Source: Mucilaginibacter ginsenosidivorax
Lineage (GTDB): Bacteria > Bacteroidota > Bacteroidia > Sphingobacteriales > Sphingobacteriaceae
Length of the DNA: 64,000 bases
Assembly: GCF_007971525.1 (NCBI RefSeq)
Contig: NZ_CP042437.1
Span: 186,001-250,000, forward strand
Direction: 5' to 3'
Shown: positions 1 to 8,644 of the stretch, one piece after another
Numbering within the stretch: the stretch's first letter is position 1
Layout: every line of letters begins with the position of its first letter
Translations under genes and position numbers: made by a program
Notes under the pieces: model-generated
Database searches by the model: none
The model's input: the letters and a program-made list of their open reading frames with translations, nothing else
Told to the model about the DNA's origin: nothing

Positions 1-163
1 GTGAAGTTTCAATAGGCCGTAAGGCTTCTTCATCCTCGCTTAATGGCGCGGAAGCATGCGATTCCTCATTCATTGCGGTTTCAGCACATTTTATAGAAGT
101 AGAAGTCCCGGCTTCCAGTTCGGCACCACAATTACTATATTTACTTAGTTTCCGGGAATCCAT
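1..163 (-). CDS. Partial zinc-ribbon-like protein, N-terminus only
   Basis: The coding frame starts with ATG at 163 and runs off the left edge, so only about 54 residues are visible. The start MDSRKLSKYSNCGAELEAG resembles the common zinc-ribbon opening (CxNCGAEL), but the first cysteine of the usual pair is a tyrosine or serine here. A later cysteine (IKCAET) is also unpaired, so metal binding is doubtful in the visible part. The rest is acidic. It lies 5 bp downstream of another zinc-ribbon gene and is probably the last gene seen of the operon starting at 2754. No function can be assigned. Confidence 0.55.
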   Translation of the reverse strand, partial: MDSRKLSKYSNCGAELEAGTSTSIKCAETAMNEESHASAPLSEDEEALRPIETS

Positions 164-168
164 GAACT

Positions 169-1293
169 TTAACGTATTTGGCGAAATTGGATGGATTTCC
201 TCCCCGATGCTAAAAGGTCGAGATTACTGCTCCGTACACGTGCAAGCGCGGCATAATAGTCTGCAACAGTCTTTTTATACAGTACTTTTGTCATCAATAA
301 CGGAAACAAGCCCAGAAAAAACGCGCCGCGTAACAACCAATAAAGCCCTACAGGCTCACTAAAAATGATGTTATTTAATGAATGATTCTTAAAGTCAAAA
401 TAATCTCCGGCGAATGCTGTCAATGCAGCGCGCAAAACCAGAACACCAAACCAAAGCCCTAAGCCGATTAGCAGGTATTTTTTATAAACCTTCGACCGTT
501 GAGGAGGTTCGAAGTTGGCGTCATCCGGCCTCTTGCCGTTTAGTTCCCCTGTCACATCGTCCATGTAAATAGCGTAATCATTTCCCCGATAATAATATAC
601 TGCCCGCCAGCCGGGGTAATAAAACTTACTGGCCGATTTAGCCTCATATTTTAAATAGTGCTGATGTTTATGGGTTGGGTCCGCATGATTAAGTTCACTA
701 TAAACCTGGCTGGCCGCTTTTAACTCGCCCAAATTGCCCCAGGCTTTTTGTTCCGGTTGGCTATCAGATAATTTAATACCCTCTGTTAGGGTAGCACTAA
801 CCGGAATGATTAGCTTTTTGTCGGCACGGCTGGCAAAACCCGCCAGGTGTTCTCCCTCAGCCTTACTTTCACCGCCGTAAACCGAAACTGAAAAATCGCC
901 GTTAAGCGGAGTATTCTGAGTAAGTATTTTTCCGTTATTATCAATTGTGTTGTAATAACCGGTATAGGTACCACTAAACTGATAAAATGGAACATATATC
1001 TGCTCAACGGGGAGGAATTCCGCTTCGAATAACAGGTTGACGGGCGTTTTATCACCGGTGCTGAGAAACTTAATTACCGCATCCCTGAATTTTGAAAGGT
1101 CATTCCTGAAACGAATGCAGCCTGCATCAGGTGCCGGCCCGGTTGTTGAATGCTCAGTTGATTTATTCGTCTTAAAAGCGCTTCCACAATAGGGGCATTT
1201 ATTGGTATTTGTTGTAAAATCGTATTCGAGGTTTGCTCCGCAATTGCTGCAAGCATTGCCGCCGCTGACGGGTTGTGTGGTAGCCGGTTCCAT
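169..1293 (-). CDS. Zinc-ribbon membrane protein
   Basis: A 374-residue protein. Residues 16-39 hold a CxxC...CxxC zinc ribbon (CSNCG and CPYCG), followed by a long soluble region and two hydrophobic stretches near residues 270-335 that look like membrane spans. The basic C-terminus is probably cytoplasmic. Domains of this kind with paired CxxC knuckles often sit beside SPFH/Band 7 genes, as here. It directly abuts the TPR gene upstream, so the genes are very likely co-transcribed and translationally coupled. A structural role in a membrane-bound assembly with the SPFH protein is inference; no catalytic motif is visible. Confidence 0.7.
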   Translation of the reverse strand: MEPATTQPVSGGNACSNCGANLEYDFTTNTNKCPYCGSAFKTNKSTEHSTTGPAPDAGCIRFRNDLSKFRDAVIKFLSTGDKTPVNLLFEAEFLPVEQIYVPFYQFSGTYTGYYNTIDNNGKILTQNTPLNGDFSVSVYGGESKAEGEHLAGFASRADKKLIIPVSATLTEGIKLSDSQPEQKAWGNLGELKAASQVYSELNHADPTHKHQHYLKYEAKSASKFYYPGWRAVYYYRGNDYAIYMDDVTGELNGKRPDDANFEPPQRSKVYKKYLLIGLGLWFGVLVLRAALTAFAGDYFDFKNHSLNNIIFSEPVGLYWLLRGAFFLGLFPLLMTKVLYKKTVADYYAALARVRSSNLDLLASGRKSIQFRQIR

Positions 1294-1749
1294 TTATTTA
1301 AGCTGTTCAAATGTTTGTATGGCTATCAGTCCCAGTTTTTTGTAGCTGATAGTTTCGTTCATTGCAGAGAAGACATATGCATCATCAAAATCACTGAGTA
1401 TGGCCAATTCCGCTTTTGCTTCCTCAACTTTATTCAACCCCAGATAACAGTTGATGATAGAATAATGAGCTTTAGCGGCCGTACGGCCGAATTCCCTGGT
1501 ATTATCATCCTGATAAATTGTGGCATCAGGATAGTCCTGAATGAGCTCGCGAAAGATAAGAATGGCGGACTTAAAGGAATTCATATGAAAATGGCAAAGC
1601 CCGGCATTATACAAGGCATCATCCGCCAGTTCATGATCTGGATAAAGCCTGGTAATAGCCATGAACTGCCTCATGGCGTCAAATAGTAATTGTTGCTGAA
1701 CCAGTTGGCTGGCTGCAGCAAACAATTCATAAGGCTGACTATTCGTCAT
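1294..1749 (-). CDS. Tetratricopeptide repeat protein
   Basis: A 151-residue protein rich in TPR-like helices: alternating A/Y/L patterns such as ELADDALYNAGLCHFHMNSF and the AKAHYSIINCYLGLNKVEEA region match TPR helix pairs. There is no signal peptide, so it is probably cytosolic. TPR proteins act as protein-protein adaptors. Placed between the SPFH gene (13 bp upstream) and the zinc-ribbon membrane protein (no gap), it probably bridges those partners. The TPR call is well supported; the bridging role is inferred from context only. Confidence 0.7.
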   Translation of the reverse strand: MTNSQPYELFAAASQLVQQQLLFDAMRQFMAITRLYPDHELADDALYNAGLCHFHMNSFKSAILIFRELIQDYPDATIYQDDNTREFGRTAAKAHYSIINCYLGLNKVEEAKAELAILSDFDDAYVFSAMNETISYKKLGLIAIQTFEQLK

Positions 1750-1761
1750 AAGTGGATAAGG

Positions 1762-2754
1762 TTATATAAGACTTAACAATTGTGCTTTCTTCTGATCAAA
1801 CTCAGCCTGGGTGATAATTCCCAAATCCAGAAGACTTTTAATATCCTTAAGTTTTTCGATAGGTGATTTCTGTTCAGGCATCGAAGTATTTGGCTGTATA
1901 GCAGGCGCCATAGCCTGCTGAACCATCTGCGGCATCATAAAACCCATGCCCAACCCTACCCCACCGCCTACGGTTTGTCCTGCAATTCCGTTGACGTTAT
2001 TTGCAGCATCCTGGATTGACATGGCCATTTTGTATTTCATAAATTCGTCCATATTACCCAGGGCCGACATGCCCGCTCGTTGATCAATCATCTCCTGAAC
2101 TTCTTCAGGCACAGAAATTGAACCCACGTAAAAATTGTGCAGTGATAAACCGAGATCCTGAAAGTCGGGCTGTAACGCTGCTTTTACATTTTCGTTAATG
2201 GTATCATAAGCCGAGGGCAAATCCATCACCGATTGCGCTTGTTTTCCAAGTATTGCGGTTAGTTTAGATACAATAATATTTTTTAAGTAATCGGCAATAT
2301 CAGCATCCTGGTACATGCCCATTGTACCTACTATTTGGTTTACAAACACCCGGGAGTCTGATATTTGGATGGTGTAATTACCAAACGCACGTAAGCGTAC
2401 CATTTTCAGGTCGCGGTCAGCAAACAATATTGGCTCCTGCGTGCCCCACTTCAGATTGGTAAATAGTTTTTTATTGGTAAAATAAACCTCGGCGCGGAAC
2501 GGTGAATTAGGGCCATAAGCAAAACTTGTAACCCATTTTGTGATTACCGGAAAATTACGCGTTTCCAGCATGTAACGTCCCGCCGCAAAAACGTCTACTA
2601 CCTGGCCATCTCTGAAAAATATTGCTTCCTGTGTTTCGCGTACCGTTAGTTGCGCGCCCCATTTGATTTCTGTCGGTCCGTTATCCGGAATCCGTTTTAC
2701 CATTACACTTCCTGAATTATCTAAAAACTCAAGAACTTCAACTAATTCAGGCAT
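1762..2754 (-). CDS. SPFH/Band 7 protein with C-terminal SHOCT domain (YdjI-like)
   Basis: A 330-residue protein. The N-terminus (MPELVEVLEFLDNSGSVMVK) and the body match the YdjI-like SPFH family, historically labelled virion core protein, which associates with membranes in stress responses in Bacillus. A glycine/methionine-rich linker (about residues 250-285) leads to a C-terminal SHOCT motif (PIEKLKDIKSLLDLGIITQ), a short oligomerisation module. The ATG at 2754 is preferred over an in-frame TTG 15 bp upstream because family members start near this residue. It is the first gene of the operon continuing through TPR and zinc-ribbon genes. Family assignment is firm; its role here is not known. 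Confidence 0.85.
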   Translation of the reverse strand: MPELVEVLEFLDNSGSVMVKRIPDNGPTEIKWGAQLTVRETQEAIFFRDGQVVDVFAAGRYMLETRNFPVITKWVTSFAYGPNSPFRAEVYFTNKKLFTNLKWGTQEPILFADRDLKMVRLRAFGNYTIQISDSRVFVNQIVGTMGMYQDADIADYLKNIIVSKLTAILGKQAQSVMDLPSAYDTINENVKAALQPDFQDLGLSLHNFYVGSISVPEEVQEMIDQRAGMSALGNMDEFMKYKMAMSIQDAANNVNGIAGQTVGGGVGLGMGFMMPQMVQQAMAPAIQPNTSMPEQKSPIEKLKDIKSLLDLGIITQAEFDQKKAQLLSLI

Positions 2755-2942
2755 AAAAAATTGTGACAATGTTTAATGTTCAAGGCTAATATAAATTATT
2801 TATTTAAAAAGTAAGCATAATAAATGCACATACGTCAAAGACCAGATAGTTTGTAAACGCGGCAATTAATTAACGCTCAATATCACACATCAAAGTGCCT
2901 GATGTCATTTTTTATCCAAACATTGGTTCCTAATCTTGGTGT

Positions 2943-3323
2943 ATGAAAAATATCAGCATAAAACATTTGAATTTTGCACATAACGCCTGGTTAAGAGGAC
3001 TTGGCTTTTATGAGCTTGAGCTTGGCTTTTTACAGGAACGATTGGAGGAAATTGCTGGCGACAACACAGGAAAAGAGGTTTCGGAAAAAGTAGAATATTT
3101 TCAAAACCAATTAATTATCCACCGCGATTACCTGGATAATTTAAAGCATCGGATCCATAGTAATATGACTTCGCTGGAGCGCGAGCTAAAGACAACCTCA
3201 ACATACGTTGATGAAGCAACCGTTATGGCATATAACCAGCTTGCGGAGGATTATTTTACTGAAGACAAGATGTTCATGGACCTTAGGAATGAATTCAACC
3301 GTTTCGCAACCGAGTGGATGTAA
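2943..3323 (+). CDS. Hypothetical coiled-coil protein
   Basis: A 126-residue acidic, highly helical protein with heptad-like spacing of L/I/V across residues 20-85 and no signal peptide or membrane span. The frame opens with ATG right after the divergent SPFH operon, so the roughly 170-bp gap probably contains divergent promoters. I do not recognise a family. It precedes a small membrane protein and a beta-CASP RNase and may belong to the same stress-type cluster. Confidence 0.55.
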   Translation: MKNISIKHLNFAHNAWLRGLGFYELELGFLQERLEEIAGDNTGKEVSEKVEYFQNQLIIHRDYLDNLKHRIHSNMTSLERELKTTSTYVDEATVMAYNQLAEDYFTEDKMFMDLRNEFNRFATEWM

Positions 3324-3443
3324 CCCCGATAAATAAGCCGGCAAATTGATAAGCTATTATTTGGACTGCCGTTTCGTAAAATATGTTCAAATCCGATGCG
3401 CAAGGTTTTGCCGGGATTTATCATTTATAAAAGGGAATATGAT

Positions 3444-3629
3444 ATGAAAGATCAGCTAAAAAAAGCGAATAACCAGGGAGCGCCCATTTATGGAATGGGA
3501 TTTATTGGTGCCCTGGTTTATTTCATAAATCATGCGGTTACATTTTGGGGCGGAATGTTGGGCGTAGTAAAGGCATTGGTATGGCCTGCCATTTTGATTT
3601 ACAAATTGCTGGAAATGCTTAAAATGTAG
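3444..3629 (+). CDS. Small membrane protein, 61 residues
   Basis: The ATG at 3444 gives MKDQLKKANNQGAPIYGMGF followed by one or two hydrophobic stretches (FIGALVYFI, MLGVVKALVWPAILIYKLL). The frame is open further upstream, but the purine-rich AAGGGA 13-8 bp before 3444 supports this start. The stop codon lies 24 bp before the ATG of the downstream metallo-hydrolase gene, so the two are likely co-transcribed. Proteins of this look are common beside stress clusters; no function can be stated. Confidence 0.6.
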   Translation: MKDQLKKANNQGAPIYGMGFIGALVYFINHAVTFWGGMLGVVKALVWPAILIYKLLEMLKM

Positions 3630-3653
3630 TTGAATAACACACCCAAAAAGATC

Positions 3654-5084
3654 ATGGAAGATATATCAAATAAAGTCATGCAAACCAGTACCGCGTCAGA
3701 TGTTAAAAAATCGCCGGTCTACCTGCAATCCCTTGGTGCGGCAGGAACTGTAACGGGTTCAAAGCACCTCCTGATTACCCCGGACTTAAATATTCTTGTA
3801 GATTGTGGCCTATTCCAGGGCGTTAAAGCCTTACGGGAAAAAAATTGGGAACAGCCCCCGGTTAACCCCGCCGACATAGGTGCATTGATACTTACCCATG
3901 CACACCTGGATCATTGTGGTTATATTCCTTTGCTTGTAAAAAATGGCTACCGTAAAAAAATATACATGAGCCAACCAACCAGGGACCTGACAGAGCTGAT
4001 ATTGCGCGACTGCGCCAAATTACAGGAAGAAGATGCCGAAAAAGCAAACAAACATGGCTATTCTAAACATCAGCCGGCACAGCCGCTATATACCGTGGCT
4101 GATGTTGAAGCTGCGCTGCCCTATTTTAAAGTTTGTGCAATTCATGTAGCAATACGATTAAATGAACATATAAGCTTTAAATTTTATCCGAGCGGTCATA
4201 TCCCGGGTGCCTGTTCTGTTAAAATAAGCTGCTATCAGAAAACCATAATTTTCTCGGGAGATATCGGCCGCAATGAGTCGGAACTATTGCCGGCGCCAGA
4301 ACCTTTAAACGATGCCGATTTTGTGGTCATGGAATCAACCTACGGCGACCGGCTGCATGCAAAAACAGACGTTGCACTTGAAATGGCCATGATTATAAAT
4401 GATACCATATTTAACAAAGGCAACATATTGATACCTTGTTTTGCCGTGGGCCGGGCCCAGGAAGTAATGCACCTCATATATCGCTTAAAAAAGCAAAAAC
4501 AGATCCCGTCGGCAATTCCGGAATACCTGGACAGCCCCATGGCAGCTTCGGCAGGTAAAGTTTTGCAACATTACCCCGAATGGTTTAACATTGACGACAA
4601 GGAATGTGCTGCGATGTTCAGTGGCGTTACCATTAACCAGGATTATAAAAACACTGAGAAAATTATCCGCCGGAGAGGAAGTAAAATTGTAATGGCTGCC
4701 AGCGGCATGCTTACAGGCGGCAGGGTGTTGGAATATCTTAAGCATTATTTAGGGGATGCGCGCAATACCATCCTGCTTATCGGATTTCAGGCCGAGGGAA
4801 CCCGTGGCAGGGCACTGCTTAATAAGGCCTACGAATTAAAGATACATGGAAAGTACTACCCCGTTAATGCACAGGTTAAAGAAATAGAAGGATTATCTGC
4901 ACATGCCGATCAATTGGAACTGATAGCATGGCTAAAGCAATTTAAAAAATCACAACCACTGGTTTACCTTGTACATGGCGAGCCCTGCGCCCAGGAGGTA
5001 CTTAGGGTAAAAATTAAAGATGAGTTGCAACTACAGGTAAAAATCATGAAGCAATACGAAAAAGAACTTTTATTTACGGTATAA
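3654..5084 (+). CDS. MBL-fold beta-CASP RNA metallo-hydrolase
   Basis: A 476-residue protein with the metallo-beta-lactamase zinc signature LTHAHLDHCGYIP near residue 82, an N-terminal GAAGTVTGSKHLL segment, a GDIGR metal-ligand motif, and the beta-CASP motifs SGMLTGGR and LSAHADQ in the C-terminal half. These define the CPSF73-like family of RNA exo/endonucleases. The ATG at 3654 is favoured; a TTG directly after the previous stop would add 8 residues. Relatives are often found in Bacteroidota stress or low-oxygen clusters with P-type ATPases and alcohol dehydrogenases, which matches the neighbours here. The specific RNA target is unknown. Confidence 0.85.
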   Translation: MEDISNKVMQTSTASDVKKSPVYLQSLGAAGTVTGSKHLLITPDLNILVDCGLFQGVKALREKNWEQPPVNPADIGALILTHAHLDHCGYIPLLVKNGYRKKIYMSQPTRDLTELILRDCAKLQEEDAEKANKHGYSKHQPAQPLYTVADVEAALPYFKVCAIHVAIRLNEHISFKFYPSGHIPGACSVKISCYQKTIIFSGDIGRNESELLPAPEPLNDADFVVMESTYGDRLHAKTDVALEMAMIINDTIFNKGNILIPCFAVGRAQEVMHLIYRLKKQKQIPSAIPEYLDSPMAASAGKVLQHYPEWFNIDDKECAAMFSGVTINQDYKNTEKIIRRRGSKIVMAASGMLTGGRVLEYLKHYLGDARNTILLIGFQAEGTRGRALLNKAYELKIHGKYYPVNAQVKEIEGLSAHADQLELIAWLKQFKKSQPLVYLVHGEPCAQEVLRVKIKDELQLQVKIMKQYEKELLFTV

Positions 5085-5112
5085 TACACATCATCATGGT
5101 GTGTATTATACC
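5078..5112 (+). terminator. Perfect 13-bp hairpin overlapping the stop codon
   Basis: Arms 5078-5090 and 5100-5112 are perfect inverted complements with a 9-nt loop. The TAA stop of the RNase gene lies inside the left arm. No U-tract follows, so this could be an intrinsic-like terminator or an mRNA 3'-end stabiliser. As the gene encodes a putative RNase, autoregulatory processing is conceivable but unproven. Confidence 0.5.
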
Positions 5113-5189
5113 CCATGACTTAAAAAGACAACCTTAGCTACTTTGAGCTCATGATTATTAACCCCAATTAATTGATATGGGTCGCTGTC

Positions 5190-5546
5190 CTATTTGCCTT
5201 CATATATCACACCGGAAGTCGGCGTTTCTTTTAATTCTATACGTTTTAAAATTTGAAGCTGAGGGTAAATCTTTTGCCAAAGCCAAATGGCCAAATTTTC
5301 GGTGGTAGGATTTTCCAGGCCTTCGATATCATTCAGCAAACTATGGTCAAGTTGGGCTACTAACGGTTTCACAATAGCTTTCAGTTCAGTAAAATCCATC
5401 ACCCAGCCATCTGATTCCAGAACTGCAGCTTCTAAAAAAATAGTCACTTGATAAGTATGGCCATGGAGTTTTTTACACTTATGGCCTTCAGGAACATTGG
5501 GTGAAAAATGTGCTGCATCAAAGGTAAATTGCTTATAAATAATCAT
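5190..5546 (-). CDS. queD: 6-carboxytetrahydropterin synthase QueD
   Basis: A 118-residue protein of the 6-pyruvoyl-tetrahydropterin synthase fold. It converts 7,8-dihydroneopterin triphosphate to 6-carboxytetrahydropterin, the second step of queuosine (preQ0) synthesis. Visible zinc ligands are FDAAHF and HGHTY. The CKKLHGHTY spacing (C-x3-HGH) is the QueD signature rather than that of true PTPS. LDHSLLND, NPTTEN and ELKETPTSG provide the remaining catalytic and substrate residues. The ATG at 5546 is chosen because MIIYKQFTFDAAHF is the usual N-terminus; the frame is open 34 codons further upstream. No other queuosine gene is nearby. Confidence 0.9.
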   Translation of the reverse strand: MIIYKQFTFDAAHFSPNVPEGHKCKKLHGHTYQVTIFLEAAVLESDGWVMDFTELKAIVKPLVAQLDHSLLNDIEGLENPTTENLAIWLWQKIYPQLQILKRIELKETPTSGVIYEGK

Positions 5547-5812
5547 CTTCAAAAATGGTATTTTGTATAGACAGGAAAAATGCCTGACATCATTCTCCTG
5601 CCTGACTCCCATCATTATTATTTTGCTGTAGCATTCAAAACAACTCAATAGCCCATCATTGTATTATGCCTTTAAGGATTAGCCAATAGCAGCAATACTA
5701 AGCTATGGTAACAAGGTTTTACTGATAACAAACAACCGGTTTTGTGACTCGTATCATATTTTCTACGCTTGTCATTTACAAACTTTGCCTTTAAAAATTG
5801 CAAACTGAATTT

Positions 5813-5935
5813 ATGAAAATAACGCCGGTTAACAACAATGCTTCATCAACCAAAGCCAATAATTCTAAATTACCACCTGCTGTAGCATCCAGTTTACCAG
5901 CCGACATTTCAGTTGCTAACGTTTACTTTAATTAA
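5813..5935 (+). CDS. 40-codon ORF overlapping the mgtA start (leader peptide or lost N-terminus)
   Basis: An ATG-started frame encodes 40 residues (MKITPVNNNASSTKANNSKL onward, with prolines at KLPPAV and SLPADI) and stops 23 bp inside the annotated mgtA frame. It is out of frame with mgtA by one base. There are two readings. It may be a proline-containing leader peptide controlling mgtA, as MgtL does in enterobacteria. Or it may be the true N-terminus of the ATPase, separated by a frameshift near 5920-5935. The lack of any ATG start for mgtA itself favours the second. Confidence 0.4.
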   Translation: MKITPVNNNASSTKANNSKLPPAVASSLPADISVANVYFN

Positions 5936-8501
5936 ACATTTAAAAGTGAAAAAAACAGCTGGTAGCAATATTGAATTTTGGCAGTGGGATAGCGCGTTTG
6001 CATTAAGCAAATTAAACAGCAGCTTGGTTGGCTTAACCGGCATACAGGTGGCAACCAAGCGTAAACAATATGGCCCTAATACCATAAAGAATAATGCGAC
6101 TGCTTCAACATTGCTTTTATTTATTTCACAGTTCAAGAGTCCGATTACTATACTGCTTATAGCCGCGGCTTTGTTATCAGCCGGGCTGGGCGACGCTGCA
6201 GATACCTTAATCATCCTGGCAATCGTTTTAATCAGCAGCTTACTGGGTTTCTGGCAGGAAAAAGGCGCAGCCAACGCCGTTAGTCAGTTATTAAAACTGG
6301 TACAACTCAAGTGCGATGTGTTAAGAGACGGAAAAACCTGCGAAATTTCGCTTGAAGACGTTGTGCCCGGCGAAATAATATTACTATCGGCAGGTGATAT
6401 TATTCCTGGCGACAGCCTGGTGCTCTCGTCGAAAGAACTGTTTGTTGACGAGGCTGCCTTTACAGGCGAAACTTTCCCTGTTGAAAAAAAATGTGGCGTT
6501 TTGCCCAACCAAACACCGCTTGCCAAAAGATATAATACACTATTTATGGGTGCACACGTTATCAGCGGGAAGGCAACGGCCCTGGTGATTAAAACCGGCA
6601 GGCAAACTGAATTCGGAAAGCTGGCAGCCGGGCTGCAAACCAAAGCTGCTGAAACCGATTTTGAGCGGGGAATCCGCAAGTTCGGCTACCTGCTGATGGA
6701 GTTTACATTGCTACTCGTTATTGTTATTTTTGGATTGAATGTATGGCTGCATAAGCCTGTACTTGATTCATTTATGTTTTCATTGGCCCTGGCTGTTGGC
6801 TTAACGCCACAACTGTTGCCGGCTATTATCAGTGTTAACCTGGCCGCGGGTGCAAGAAAAATGGCAAAAAAAAATGTGATTGTTAAAAGGCTTTCAGCGA
6901 TCGAGGATTTTGGAAGCATGAACATACTCTGCTCTGATAAAACAGGCACCATTACTGCCGGTAAAGTAACCTTAAAAGACACCCTTGATTGCGCAGGCAA
7001 ACACAGTAAAAAGGTTTTGCAATACGCCTGGCTAAATGCCTCGTTACAACAAGGTTTTCATAACCCCATCGATGAAGCAATCTGCAAGGCATACCAGCAG
7101 CCCGATAATGCACCAACGCTGCAAGCCGAAATCCCATACGATTTCATTCGCAAAAGATTAACGATACAGGTAATGCAGGATGCGCAAAGTACAGCTATTA
7201 CCAAAGGAGCATTAAATGTCGTTCTGGCCATATGCTCGCAAATGGAAAGTAATGATGGATTGGTAAATATTTCGGCAGAAAACAAGGCATCCATTCTTCA
7301 ACAATATCAACAATTTAGCGAAGCAGGCTACCGCACATTAGGTTTGGCATATAAACCTATGTCAAACAACGATTTAGTAACCAGGGATGACGAGAAGGAT
7401 ATGATCTTCCTGGGTTTCATTACCTTGTTCGATCCGCTTAAACCCGGCATAACCGACACCATCGCCCAACTATTTCAATTAGGGGTAAAGCTTAAGGTTA
7501 TTACCGGCGATAATGCACTGATTGCCAAAAGTCTTGCGTTGCAAATTGGCCTTATCAATCCTAAAATATTAACAGGTTCTGAAATTCAAAAAATGAGCAA
7601 TACTGCGCTGTTTCATGTGGCTCCACTCACGGATATTTTTGCAGAAGTAGAGCCTAATCAAAAAGAACGGATTATAAACCTGCTAAAAAAGGCAGGCAAC
7701 GTAGTTGGGTTTATGGGCGATGGGATTAATGATGCACCGGCTCTGCACGCGGCCGATGTAGGAATTTCTGTTAACACTGCTGTTGACGTGGCGAAAGAAG
7801 CAGCCGCTATTGTATTACTCGACAGGACCCTGCAGGTGCTTATTGATGGCATTGTAGAAGGGCGCAAGACGTTTGCCAATACAATGAAATATATTTTCAT
7901 GGCAACCAGCGCCAATTTTGGCAATATGTTCAGTATGGCAGGTGCTTCATTATTTTTGCCTTTTTTGCCTTTACTACCTAAGCAGGTATTGTTAACAAAC
8001 CTGTTAACAGATTTCCCGGAGATGGCCATCGCGACGGATAAGGTAGATGATTCGCAGGTGCAAACCCCGCAACGCTGGGATATGCGTTTTATACGGCGTT
8101 TCATGGTTGCCTTTGGCCTGTTAAGTTCTGTTTTTGATTACCTTACTTTTGGTGTTTTACTTTTTGTTTTTCATGCCAATCAACAGGTATTTCAAACGGG
8201 CTGGTTTACGGAATCGGTTATTTCGGCTATTTTGATCGTATTGGTTGTACGTACCCGCCTGTCATTTTTCAGGAGCTTGCCAGGCAAATATTTACTAACT
8301 GCAACAATAGTAGTTCTATTGGTTGTGCTAATGATACCAGTTACACCTTTAATGACCTGGTTCAATTTCACCCGGTTACCAATAAGTTTTTATGGCTGGA
8401 TGTTACTGATCGTTTTAAGTTATATTATCTCTGCCGAAGTAATCAAGCAATGGTTTTACCGAAGATGGCTCCGGGTACTGGCAAAAAAGAACAGTTTTTG
8501 A
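5913..8501 (+). CDS. mgtA: Magnesium-type P-type ATPase (MgtA family)
   Basis: An integral-membrane cation pump of about 862 residues, class P3B-like. Visible are the N-terminal FWQWDSAFALSKL segment, the actuator motif AFTGETFPVEK, the phosphorylation motif SDKTGTIT near residue 340, the nucleotide-domain motif ITGDNA near residue 530, the hinge GDGINDAPAL near residue 600 and about ten membrane segments. Members import Mg2+ or a related divalent ion. No ATG is available: the frame begins with TTG at 5913 or GTG at 5946, and a separate ATG-started ORF overlaps it, so the start or a frameshift is in doubt. A second, unrelated Mg transporter (mgtE) lies at 28996-30351. Substrate specificity is inferred from the family. 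Confidence 0.85.
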   Translation: MLTFTLIKHLKVKKTAGSNIEFWQWDSAFALSKLNSSLVGLTGIQVATKRKQYGPNTIKNNATASTLLLFISQFKSPITILLIAAALLSAGLGDAADTLIILAIVLISSLLGFWQEKGAANAVSQLLKLVQLKCDVLRDGKTCEISLEDVVPGEIILLSAGDIIPGDSLVLSSKELFVDEAAFTGETFPVEKKCGVLPNQTPLAKRYNTLFMGAHVISGKATALVIKTGRQTEFGKLAAGLQTKAAETDFERGIRKFGYLLMEFTLLLVIVIFGLNVWLHKPVLDSFMFSLALAVGLTPQLLPAIISVNLAAGARKMAKKNVIVKRLSAIEDFGSMNILCSDKTGTITAGKVTLKDTLDCAGKHSKKVLQYAWLNASLQQGFHNPIDEAICKAYQQPDNAPTLQAEIPYDFIRKRLTIQVMQDAQSTAITKGALNVVLAICSQMESNDGLVNISAENKASILQQYQQFSEAGYRTLGLAYKPMSNNDLVTRDDEKDMIFLGFITLFDPLKPGITDTIAQLFQLGVKLKVITGDNALIAKSLALQIGLINPKILTGSEIQKMSNTALFHVAPLTDIFAEVEPNQKERIINLLKKAGNVVGFMGDGINDAPALHAADVGISVNTAVDVAKEAAAIVLLDRTLQVLIDGIVEGRKTFANTMKYIFMATSANFGNMFSMAGASLFLPFLPLLPKQVLLTNLLTDFPEMAIATDKVDDSQVQTPQRWDMRFIRRFMVAFGLLSSVFDYLTFGVLLFVFHANQQVFQTGWFTESVISAILIVLVVRTRLSFFRSLPGKYLLTATIVVLLVVLMIPVTPLMTWFNFTRLPISFYGWMLLIVLSYIISAEVIKQWFYRRWLRVLAKKNSF

Positions 8502-8644
8502 TCTGTTATTTTATCGAGTCGTTGTGTATTGGCTCAAACGGAGCTCCCCGATTACCTGGGCACACCAGTGAGTTAATAAGAGATTACCTTTCAACATTCA
8601 TACTAAATCGATGTTATTTAACTTGTTATAAAACACTACAAAAA

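Noticed and set aside
162-362. 66-codon plus-strand frame at the left edge
   Set aside because: Antisense to the zinc-ribbon gene, with no recognisable protein pattern.
5649-5812. Riboswitch upstream of mgtA
   Set aside because: No M-box-like conserved stems or other recognisable riboswitch core can be seen.
7658-8104. 148-codon open frame opposite mgtA
   Set aside because: Antisense to strongly conserved P-ATPase motifs; explained by codon bias of the real gene.
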